Source: an uncultured Prevotellaceae bacterium (GTDB lineage Bacteria; Bacteroidota; Bacteroidia; Bacteroidales; Bacteroidaceae). From it: 32,739 bases of DNA. This document shows positions 27,080-32,739 of the stretch, piece by piece. The stretch covers positions 1-32,739 of the forward strand of contig CAMHIS010000026.1 in the NCBI GenBank assembly GCA_946185285.1. Reading direction: 5' to 3'. Under the pieces are notes generated by a model. That model searched no databases, was not told where the DNA came from, and saw only the letters and a list, made by a program, of their open reading frames with translations. The position numbers were made by a program, and so were the translations under genes. The first letter of the stretch is position 1. Every line of letters starts with the position of its first letter.

Positions 27080-27110
27080 CAAAATTAGCAATAAGCGGGG
27101 ACACTACAAA
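27080..27110 (-). promoter_or_regulatory. Consensus promoter of ilvC
   Basis: Minus strand: TTTG (27107-27110), exactly 19 bases, then TAATTTTG (27080-27087), a near-ideal Bacteroidota -33/-7 pair. It lies just past the thioesterase stop. The leader to the ilvC ATG is about 130 nt; no leader peptide rich in branched-chain residues was found in it. Confidence 0.8.
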
Positions 27111-27133
27111 ATAAATTAGGATTTATTTGCATC

Positions 27134-27928
27134 CTAATGCGTGAACACCACCTTGCTGCGACAGCACTCAGTGCCGTCGGTGCGGACAATGCGAATGCTG
27201 TATTCGCCGTCGGCACCGTCCTCACGATAGAACGAGAGGCGGTCGCCGGCATGAGCCTCAGCCACGTAGGCAATCTCGAAACGCTTGACTGCATGCTCGC
27301 GATACCAGTCCATCGGCCAGAGGTCGAGCACGTGCTCGATATACTTCACCGAGTTGACATGTCCGTTGATGTCCACGTCATTATAATAGGTGTCCATGGT
27401 ACGTACCAGCTGGGCATCGTCCGACATCTTGACGCGGCCGCCCTTGTCGATGGGGCACTCGCGGTCCTTGACTATCCATTGCTCGATGGCTCCGTTGTCG
27501 ATACTGTAGATGTCCGTCGGCTGGCGCGTCTCGGTGTCAATCATCGCCCAGATGCTGCGGCCGTAGCCGTAGATTTTGGGTGTTGGCTCTTGGCCCACGA
27601 CGGCGAAGTTGCGGCTGGTGAAGTAGCGCATGGCCGACTCCACCCATGTCTCAACAGTGAATTTCGTGTACTGCTGGGGCATTTCGTTCATCTCAATGGC
27701 CAGTCGTGAGAGCACCCACGAGCGGTTCATCTGCATCAGCCGCTTCATGCCGAAGCCGCGGTCGGTAGAGTGGAAGTCGGCGGCATTGAGCATGTGGTTG
27801 CCAAGGTGCCCCATGAACAGGCGGCCTGAGAAGTCGCAGTGGAACGGCTCGGCCATAAACTCGTAACGCCCAATGCCCCCTAAGTTAGGGGGTTGGGGGT
27901 CTGAACAAGCTAATGATTTTGTTTCCAT
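27134..27928 (-). CDS. Acyl-ACP thioesterase
   Basis: 264 residues, cytoplasmic double hot-dog fold of the FatA/FatB-like family. It hydrolyses acyl-ACP to free fatty acid. MGHLGNHMLNAADFH and NRSWVLSRLAIEM lie in the N-terminal hot-dog; YYNDVDINGHVNSVKYIE (about 182-199) carries the conserved Asn-x-His and Asn of the active site in the second. Residues 8-18 (CSDPQPPNLGG) are encoded by one arm of a palindromic element and look like an inserted extension before the natural start of the fold (YEFMAEPFHCDF). The start codon lies in the loop of a 31-bp inverted repeat. It is 10 nt after ilvN, so co-transcribed. Confidence 0.88.
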   Translation of the reverse strand: METKSLACSDPQPPNLGGIGRYEFMAEPFHCDFSGRLFMGHLGNHMLNAADFHSTDRGFGMKRLMQMNRSWVLSRLAIEMNEMPQQYTKFTVETWVESAMRYFTSRNFAVVGQEPTPKIYGYGRSIWAMIDTETRQPTDIYSIDNGAIEQWIVKDRECPIDKGGRVKMSDDAQLVRTMDTYYNDVDINGHVNSVKYIEHVLDLWPMDWYREHAVKRFEIAYVAEAHAGDRLSFYREDGADGEYSIRIVRTDGTECCRSKVVFTH

Positions 27929-27983
27929 ACTAATTATCTTAAATAGAGTCCTGTTCAGACCCCCTGCCCCCTAACTTAGGGGG
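27876..27983. repeat. 31-bp inverted repeat enclosing the ilvN/thioesterase junction
   Basis: Arms 27876-27906 and 27953-27983 are reverse complements with 2 mismatches. Each contains its own 17-bp palindrome of the form CCCCCTAA-N-TTAGGGGG. The 46-nt loop holds the ilvN stop and the thioesterase ATG. One arm encodes residues 8-18 of the thioesterase, the other encodes residues 200-211 of IlvN. Confidence 0.92.
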
Positions 27984-28583
27984 TTGAGTGCCCTCTCTTT
28001 CCTCTAAGAATGCACTGACCTGCTCCTGCTTGCCACGGGTAACGGCGATGCGGCCCGAGCGGGTGTACTGAAACACGCAGTCGAAGGCGTCGAGGGCGCG
28101 GAACAGTTCGATAATCTGCTCCGTCACGCCGTTCTTCATCACGATGGTGTATGTAGGGTTCACCTCGGTGATACTGGCATCATACTTACGGATGGTGCGC
28201 GATATTTCCGGATTCTCCAGCACTTTCTCCGTCGACAGCTTGTAGAGTCCCGTCTCGCGGATAAACAGCTGGTCGTCGGTGAAGTAGTTGGCCTTCACCA
28301 CGTCGATCTTCTTCTCTATCTGGCGCGTAATCTTGATAATCTGGTCCTCGTCGCTCCAGGCGGTGATGGTGTACTTATGCACGCCGGGAATGCTCGATGC
28401 ACTCACGTTCAGGCTCTCGATGTTCACCTGGCGGCGGGTAAACACAGCGGTAATCTGGTTCAGGATGCCCGCCACGTTCTCAGAGTAGACCAGCAGGGTA
28501 TAGAGAGAAGGCCCACCCAAGCCCTCCCGAAGGGAGGGATGTTTGGTTACCTGTTTCTTTGCATTGCTTGTTTTATCTTCCAT
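27939..28583 (-). CDS. ilvN: Acetolactate synthase small (regulatory) subunit
   Basis: 214 residues. The N-terminal ACT domain (about 28-105: YTLLVYSENVAGILNQITAVF, RRQVNIESLNVS) binds valine for feedback control, and a C-terminal domain (about 115-198) stimulates the large subunit IlvB. The protein is longer than usual because both ends carry extensions encoded by palindromic elements: residues 14-26 (KHPSLREGLGGPS) and 200-211 (QPPKLGGRGSEQ). The ATG (28581-28583) sits in the loop of a 37-bp inverted repeat. It lies 63 nt after ilvB and 10 nt before the thioesterase gene. The core assignment is secure; an alternative internal start would drop the N-terminal insert, but none is obvious. Confidence 0.94.
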   Translation of the reverse strand: MEDKTSNAKKQVTKHPSLREGLGGPSLYTLLVYSENVAGILNQITAVFTRRQVNIESLNVSASSIPGVHKYTITAWSDEDQIIKITRQIEKKIDVVKANYFTDDQLFIRETGLYKLSTEKVLENPEISRTIRKYDASITEVNPTYTIVMKNGVTEQIIELFRALDAFDCVFQYTRSGRIAVTRGKQEQVSAFLEEREGTQPPKLGGRGSEQDSI

Positions 28584-28646
28584 TGTTATAATATTACCTT
28601 TATGTATCTAAACATCCCTCCCTTCGGGAGGGCTTGGGTAGGCCTT
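28508..28646. repeat. 37-bp inverted repeat enclosing the ilvB/ilvN junction
   Basis: Arms 28508-28544 and 28610-28646 are reverse complements with a single mismatch. Each arm also contains a local hairpin CCCTCCC-TTCG-GGAGGG (or its complement). The 65-nt loop holds the ilvN ATG. The upstream arm ends immediately next to the ilvB stop (28647-28649), and the downstream arm encodes residues 14-26 of IlvN. Confidence 0.94.
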
Positions 28647-30353
28647 TTACAGTTCCAACATCATATCATTCACATTCTTTCCCGGCGGCGTCATCGGCAG
28701 CACGTTGTCTTCCTCCTTGATGGCACACTCCATGATGAACGGGCCGTCGGTGGCGAGCATCCGCTCTACGGCGGCGGCCAGCTGGCTGCGGTCGGTGACG
28801 GCCACGTAGGGAATGCCGTAGCCCTGGGCTATCAGCTCGTAGCAGGGGTTCAGCATCTTCGTGAACGACTTGCGGCGCATCCAGAACATATCCTGCCACT
28901 GGCGCACGTTGCCCAGGTAGTGGTTATTCATCAGGATCATCTTCACCGGTGCCTTCTGCTCCATGATGGTGCCCAGCTCCTGGATATTCATCTGGAAGCC
29001 GCCGTCGCCCATGAAGCAGCACACCTGACGCTGGGGGGCGGCAAAGGTGGCGCCGATGGCGGCGGGCATACCGTAGCCCATCGTTCCCAAGCCGCCGCTG
29101 GTACAGATGCTGCGCTTATGGTGGTACTTGAAGTAGCGGGTTGCAAACAGCTGGTTCTGACCGACATCCGTCACCAGTATGGCGTCGTCCTGCGACTGCT
29201 CGGCAACGGCGTGTACCACCTCTCCCATCAGCAGCGGCCCCTCCTTCGGGTGGATGGCCGGTTCAATGACCTTCGTGCGTTCCTTCTCGTCGAGTTCCTT
29301 GAACGACGCGCGCCACTGCGCGTGCGTGTTCTTATTCAGTAAAGCCGTCAGTGCGGGCAGCGACTCCTTACAGTCGGCCACCACGGCCACGTCGGTCTTC
29401 ACATTCTTGTCTATCTCCGAGCGGTCGATGTCCAGGTGGATAATCTTCGCCTGCTTGGCGTAGGTCTTCACATTGCCCGTCACGCGGTCGCTGAACCTCA
29501 TGCCGATGGCAATCAGCACGTCGCACTCCTGCTCCTTCAGGTTCACGGCGTAGTTGCCGTGCATACCCAGCATACCGACGTTCAGCGGATGGTCCGACGA
29601 CAGCGCGCTCAACCCGAGCATCGTGCGGCCGGCGGGGATGTCGGCCTTCTCCAGGAAAGCCTTCAGCTCCTCCTGGGCATTTCCCAGCTCAACCCCCTGC
29701 CCTACCAGGGCCAGCGGGCGCTTGGCGTTGTTGATGAGTTGGGCAGCCTCGCTGACGGCGTCACTGTCAAGTTCCGGGTAAGGAACGTAGGAGCGCACGA
29801 AGTCCACCTTCTTCGGCTCCCAGTCAATCTCCTCGACCTGGGCATTCTTCGGGAAGTCGAGCACCACGGGGCCGGGACGGCCGGTACGCGCTATGTAGAA
29901 CGCACGGCTGACGGCCCATGCCACATCCTCGGCATGGCGTATCTGGTACGACCACTTCGAGATGGGCTGCGCCAGACCCACGAGGTCCACCTCCTGGAAG
30001 GCGTCGGTACCCAGTGCCGTGATGGGCACCTGTCCGGCTATCACCACGATGGGCGTCGAGTCGAGCATGGCGTCGGCAATGCCCGTCAGCGTGTTCGTCA
30101 CGCCGGGGCCGCTGGTCACCAGTGCCACGCCCACCTCACCGCTGACGCGGGCATAGCCCTCGGCGGCATGGGTGGCTCCCTGCTCGTGGCGTACTAATAT
30201 GTGGTCGAAACACTTCTTCAGACCACGGGTATAGTCGTAAAGCGCGTCGTAGACGGGCATGATGCTGCCGCCGGGATAGCCGAAGATGGTCTTCACCCCT
30301 TCAGCCTGCAGCGCCCTCATCAGCGCTTTCGAACCTGTTACTCTGTCTCTCAT
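28647..30353 (-). CDS. ilvB: Acetolactate synthase large (catalytic) subunit
   Basis: 568 residues, a thiamine-diphosphate enzyme that makes acetolactate from two pyruvates, or acetohydroxybutyrate from pyruvate and 2-oxobutyrate. The N-terminal PYR domain has FGYPGGSIMPVYD and catalytic Glu in VRHEQGATHAAEGYAR. The middle FAD-binding domain covers about 190-340. The C-terminal PP domain has GLGTMGYGMPAAIG and the metal/TPP motif MGDGGFQMNIQEL with MNNHYLG. The start follows a clear promoter. It is the first gene of the ilvB-ilvN-thioesterase unit; the usual upstream neighbour ilvD is absent here. Confidence 0.97.
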   Translation of the reverse strand: MRDRVTGSKALMRALQAEGVKTIFGYPGGSIMPVYDALYDYTRGLKKCFDHILVRHEQGATHAAEGYARVSGEVGVALVTSGPGVTNTLTGIADAMLDSTPIVVIAGQVPITALGTDAFQEVDLVGLAQPISKWSYQIRHAEDVAWAVSRAFYIARTGRPGPVVLDFPKNAQVEEIDWEPKKVDFVRSYVPYPELDSDAVSEAAQLINNAKRPLALVGQGVELGNAQEELKAFLEKADIPAGRTMLGLSALSSDHPLNVGMLGMHGNYAVNLKEQECDVLIAIGMRFSDRVTGNVKTYAKQAKIIHLDIDRSEIDKNVKTDVAVVADCKESLPALTALLNKNTHAQWRASFKELDEKERTKVIEPAIHPKEGPLLMGEVVHAVAEQSQDDAILVTDVGQNQLFATRYFKYHHKRSICTSGGLGTMGYGMPAAIGATFAAPQRQVCCFMGDGGFQMNIQELGTIMEQKAPVKMILMNNHYLGNVRQWQDMFWMRRKSFTKMLNPCYELIAQGYGIPYVAVTDRSQLAAAVERMLATDGPFIMECAIKEEDNVLPMTPPGKNVNDMMLEL

Positions 30354-30384
30354 ATACCTTTAGTCACAAACTCATTTAAGAGCG

Positions 30385-30416
30385 CAAAGATACAACAATC
30401 CATTGACATAGACAAA
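30385..30416 (-). promoter_or_regulatory. Promoter of the ilvB-ilvN-thioesterase operon
   Basis: Minus-strand TATCTTTG (30385-30392) with TTTG (30413-30416) 20 bases upstream. The ATG lies 31 bases downstream. Twin hairpins begin only 4 bases upstream of the -33 box. Confidence 0.72.
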
Positions 30417-30419
30417 CAA

Positions 30420-30511
30420 TTCGGGCGAAATCTACCACTTTTCGGTTAGATTTCGCCCGAAATTCAGCTATCACGGGCGAAATCTACCTTTATTTGGGTA
30501 GATTTCGCCCG
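30420..30511. repeat. Two tandem copies of a 15-17-bp palindromic hairpin
   Basis: Hairpin 1: arms 30420-30436 and 30444-30461 (one extra base in the right arm). Hairpin 2: arms 30474-30488 and 30497-30511, perfect over 15 bp. Both arms share GGGCGAAATCTACC and its complement, with loops of 7-8 nt. They lie between the chimeric pseudogene and the ilvB promoter. Confidence 0.92.
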
Positions 30512-30524
30512 GAAGGACGAGTTC

Positions 30525-30757
30525 CTATGGCTCGACGACCCCTTCCTCCTGCCATTGCGCCACGAGGCGCGCCACGTCGGCGGCGGCGCATTTCTGGCTG
30601 ATGTCGTACTCCTCGCAGAGGGCTTCGGCCAGCGACTCCACGGTGAAGTCGCCCTGCCTCCCAGCGTCTTGCCGCTGAACGTTGCGCTGTAGATGACTTC
30701 CACACCGTTGGTTACATTATAAATAAATGCACACCTGCGGCTGCATTTGGACATCAC
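30525..30757 (-). pseudogene. Chimeric remnant: fimbrillin-like fragment joined to a PqqD C-terminus
   Basis: Minus strand, two frames. From about 30725 to 30665, the reading IYNVTNGVEVIYSATFSGKT closely parallels IYKVSNGTGVIYSVSFKNKT in the lipoprotein gene just upstream (30946-32469). From about 30660 to the TAG at 30525-30527, another frame reads GDFTVESLAEALCEEYDI and then DVARLVAQWQEEGVVEP, which matches the last 42 residues of the PqqD-like protein at 20737-21009. The junction is near 30660 and shifts frame. The piece has lost the front half of PqqD and most of the lipoprotein, so it is a decayed fusion, not a working gene. A 97-residue open frame crossing it is fortuitous. Confidence 0.75.
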
Positions 30758-30836
30758 TGCTCAGCGTGGCGGTTGTCTCAATAATTGACTACAGACAATA
30801 GCGGAGGCCAAAAAAGCCCTTCAATACCAACTGATG

Positions 30837-30894
30837 GTGACACCAAGCGCACCTGACACTCAGTGGGTTAAGTGCCAGGTGCGTCGGGCGTCAC
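30837..30894. repeat. 24-bp imperfect inverted repeat after the lipoprotein gene
   Basis: Arms 30837-30860 and 30871-30894 match at 19 of 24 positions around a 10-nt loop (core CGCACCTG / CAGGTGCG). It follows the minus-strand lipoprotein stop by about 50 nt and may end its transcript, but no T tract follows. Nothing else is seen from 30758 to 30945. Confidence 0.6.
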
Positions 30895-30945
30895 CTATTT
30901 TCGGGATACATATTCTAACAGTTTCCCGTCGCGCTTGTACATTTG

Positions 30946-32469
30946 CTAAAAGGCGATGACGGGGCGAATACGAGAACCAGAATGCTTATCATTTTTGTAC
31001 GCATAGCCATTGGCGGCAATAGACCAAGCACTATCGACACTGCACTCCGTACTCAACCAGTAGCAATTATTAAACCACGAGGCACCGGCACTATTCAAAA
31101 CGGTGTTGATTTTGCTAATTATTCCGTTTTCGTCGGACAATACTGTTGTTATGGGCGTTGTATAAGACGTACCTGTAGCCTTCGACATCAACCCCCAGGC
31201 AATCAGCTGCCACTGGCCTACGCTGGGCAAGAACCATTCGCTGGTGCCGTCTGGACGTTGCTTATTATAGCTATATGCTGCATTGGCGGCAAAATGTTTA
31301 TGAGTAGAGCCATCAGAATGGCTGACAAGAGATGCGGTCATGCTGATGCCATTCTTAGTATTACAGGCTACAGTAGCGTCAGTGACTTTATCTTTGTCAT
31401 TGCTGGTACAATCGGCAGTTTTTTCTGAACTCCATACACAAGTAAAAGCATCATTTTTACTCATAACATCATTCATTGCGATGGCGAGACCTCTGTAATC
31501 GGAACCAGTCTCAACACTGCCATTTTCTCCGACGTAGGCTATCATGGCTACAGGGGTTATGGTGGAGAGATTCAAATAATTATAAGAGAACCTACCTCTG
31601 ACCAGTGTTTTGTTTTTGAAACTGACACTATAGATGACACCAGTACCGTTGCTTACTTTATAGATGTTACCATCTGCGAAGATAACATCGCCTACGTTGG
31701 CTGCCGTGCAGTTGGCCAGCGTCGCGTTCTGTTTCGTATATAATTTACCCTCTTTTGTCGTCGTAGCTGTAAACGTGAAGTCGGCGTTTTCGATAGGCAG
31801 CAGAGCGATGGTAAAGTCGGTGGTAGCATCGGAGGATGTAATGGTATAGTTGTGTGTACCGTCGCTGATTTCCAACTTCTTAGCACTTATGTAGTTGTTG
31901 AAATTATCTTTCAAATATAGTGTATAGAGGCACACTTGAGGATCCATAGTGACATTTTCTGTCAGCGTGGCATTCATACCTTCTACTTTCATTGTAGTCG
32001 TGGCAGTCTCGATGTCGAGACCGTTGGCGTTGATATAGTCCAGTGTGCCGCCCTGTTTCATCAGGGCATCGGTTTTGAAGCCGCCCTTACCGTCGTGTGC
32101 TGTAGCGGGATAAACCAACGTCACGTCGTTATTGCCCGCCTTGGGAGAATGAAGCGTGGCCGTGAAGTTGGCTGACTTGTCATCGTTGACGCTGTTCACC
32201 GTGGCCACGGCAGAGGCGTGGCCATCAGGAGTTTCGTAGTAGACGGCGAACTTGTCGCCGGGTTCCCAAGTTCCCTTTCCATTGGCATCGATGGCACGCG
32301 TCACGTCACCCTTGCTGCCAAGCGTGCCACTCAGCTCCACGACACCAGTCTCGGAAGAAAGCTGAGGCTCAGGGGTTATATCACTCGTTATGTCATCACC
32401 GCCTGAACAGGCAGTCATCACAGTACCTGCCAACAGTAGTGCTACCATATAAAAAGTATTCTTTTTCAT
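30946..32469 (-). CDS. Fimbrillin-like surface lipoprotein with DUF1566-type C-terminal domain
   Basis: 507 residues from the ATG at 32467-32469, chosen because MKKNTFYMVALLLAGTVMTAC is a lipoprotein signal with the acylated Cys at 21, followed by an Asp-rich SGGDD export signal. A longer frame to 32547 adds only a repeat-encoded prefix. Residues about 35-300 are beta-rich and resemble the fimbrillin (Mfa/FimA-like) N-terminal domain (WEPGDKFAVYYETPDG, NFTATLHSP). Residues about 410-507 (SEWFLPSVGQWQLI, NNCYWLSTEC, AWSI, KNDKHSGSRIRPVIAF) match the DUF1566/Lcl C-terminal domain. Likely a surface adhesin or appendage subunit; no anchor or usher genes are visible. Base composition is lower in G+C than the enzyme genes. 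Confidence 0.8.
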   Translation of the reverse strand: MKKNTFYMVALLLAGTVMTACSGGDDITSDITPEPQLSSETGVVELSGTLGSKGDVTRAIDANGKGTWEPGDKFAVYYETPDGHASAVATVNSVNDDKSANFTATLHSPKAGNNDVTLVYPATAHDGKGGFKTDALMKQGGTLDYINANGLDIETATTTMKVEGMNATLTENVTMDPQVCLYTLYLKDNFNNYISAKKLEISDGTHNYTITSSDATTDFTIALLPIENADFTFTATTTKEGKLYTKQNATLANCTAANVGDVIFADGNIYKVSNGTGVIYSVSFKNKTLVRGRFSYNYLNLSTITPVAMIAYVGENGSVETGSDYRGLAIAMNDVMSKNDAFTCVWSSEKTADCTSNDKDKVTDATVACNTKNGISMTASLVSHSDGSTHKHFAANAAYSYNKQRPDGTSEWFLPSVGQWQLIAWGLMSKATGTSYTTPITTVLSDENGIISKINTVLNSAGASWFNNCYWLSTECSVDSAWSIAANGYAYKNDKHSGSRIRPVIAF

Positions 32470-32481
32470 CGTTTTATTTAA

Positions 32482-32510
32482 GTTTTCGTTTTCGTTAACG
32501 TTTTCGTTAA
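32482..32510 (-). repeat. AACGNN hexamer repeats in the lipoprotein leader
   Basis: On the minus strand, hexamers AACGAA, AACGTT, AACGAA, AACGAA run in tandem between the small upstream gene (overlapping its stop) and the lipoprotein ATG. The pattern AAC-NNN resembles the hexamer array in the GH30 gene at 14189-14230. Confidence 0.8.
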
Positions 32511-32668
32511 TTAAACACACCACTATAATTCGTATTATAGCTGCCATGCATCAGACGGGCACCATCGGAAGAGCCTTCAAAGGACATACTTCCCGACAAC
32601 AACTGTGATTTACCACTCAACTGCACGACTTCCATGCGTGCTTCACTGTACTTTCTTTTCTGTTTCAT
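32507..32668 (-). CDS. Small 53-residue protein upstream of the fimbrillin-like lipoprotein
   Basis: Reads MKQKRKYSEARMEVVQLSGK, then SQLLSGSMSFEGSSDG and ends YSGVFN with TAA at 32507-32509. It has no signal peptide. The layout, a basic start, an EVV-x-L motif, then a small Gly/Ser-rich tail, resembles the short uncharacterised peptides often encoded before fimbrillin-like genes in Prevotella; this is recollection, not a search. It lies 37 nt upstream of the lipoprotein start on the same strand, so the two are probably one transcript. No TAnnTTTG promoter was found before it. Confidence 0.55.
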   Translation of the reverse strand: MKQKRKYSEARMEVVQLSGKSQLLSGSMSFEGSSDGARLMHGSYNTNYSGVFN

Positions 32669-32739
32669 AAAAAATCTTTAATGGTTGAGTCCACTTGAAA
32701 ATGTGGCATCAATTTGATTAGGCATTGACCTCAGACTGG

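Noticed and set aside
30464..30757. 97-residue open frame as a real gene
   Set aside because: It crosses the chimeric junction; its second half is the wrong frame of the PqqD tail.
30946..32547. 533-residue version of the fimbrillin-like gene
   Set aside because: The extra prefix is encoded by the hexamer repeats and the small upstream gene region and would hide the lipoprotein signal.

Overview
The window looks like a chromosome segment of a gut or rumen Prevotella-type bacterium (Bacteroidota). Evidence: the primary sigma factor is the short Bacteroidota type; most transcription units start with the Bacteroidota promoter element TAnnTTTG; several secreted enzymes end in the short C-terminal sorting motif seen in Prevotella; and there is a GH10 xylanase-feruloyl esterase fusion of the Xyn10D-Fae1A type described from Prevotella ruminicola.

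Layout. 1-158: tail of a rubredoxin-domain protein. 159-963: no convincing gene, a 20-bp tandem repeat. 1014-20728: a xylan and arabinoxylan degradation cluster of eight secreted proteins: GH43 (-), GH10 with an N-terminal beta-solenoid (+), CotH-like protein (-), GH10-CE1 (+), then the operon GH30-GH43-GH127 (+), and GH2 (-). Endo-xylanases (GH10, GH30) cut the backbone, the CE1 domain removes ferulate, and the GH43, GH127 and GH2 enzymes trim side chains and oligosaccharides. No SusC/SusD pair, transporter or HTCS regulator is present, so uptake and sensing lie elsewhere. A two-gene module (10580-11484) with a DUF3990 ADP-ribosyltransferase-like protein sits inside the cluster.

20737-23737 (-): an apparent operon rpoD, secreted unknown, HprK-like P-loop kinase, S24/S26 peptidase, PqqD-like protein. 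The GH2 gene follows PqqD by 8 nt and may be co-transcribed. 23903-25405 (-): DegP/HtrA protease. 25896-30353 (-): branched-chain amino acid genes ilvB, ilvN, an acyl-ACP thioesterase and ilvC, with ilvC having its own strong promoter.

30354-32739: accessory region with two tandem hairpins, a chimeric pseudogene joining a fimbrillin-like fragment to a PqqD tail, a fimbrillin/DUF1566 lipoprotein, and a 53-residue upstream small gene.

The most unusual structure is in the ilv operon. Both internal junctions (ilvB/ilvN and ilvN/thioesterase) are enclosed by long near-perfect inverted repeats (37 bp with 1 mismatch; 31 bp with 2 mismatches). The start codon of the downstream gene lies in the loop, and three of the four arms lie inside coding sequence and add in-frame peptide extensions. 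Also notable are the PqqD/HprK/peptidase cassette with its decayed second PqqD copy, and a 17-bp hairpin formed by the abutting stop-codon ends of the GH10 and CotH genes.
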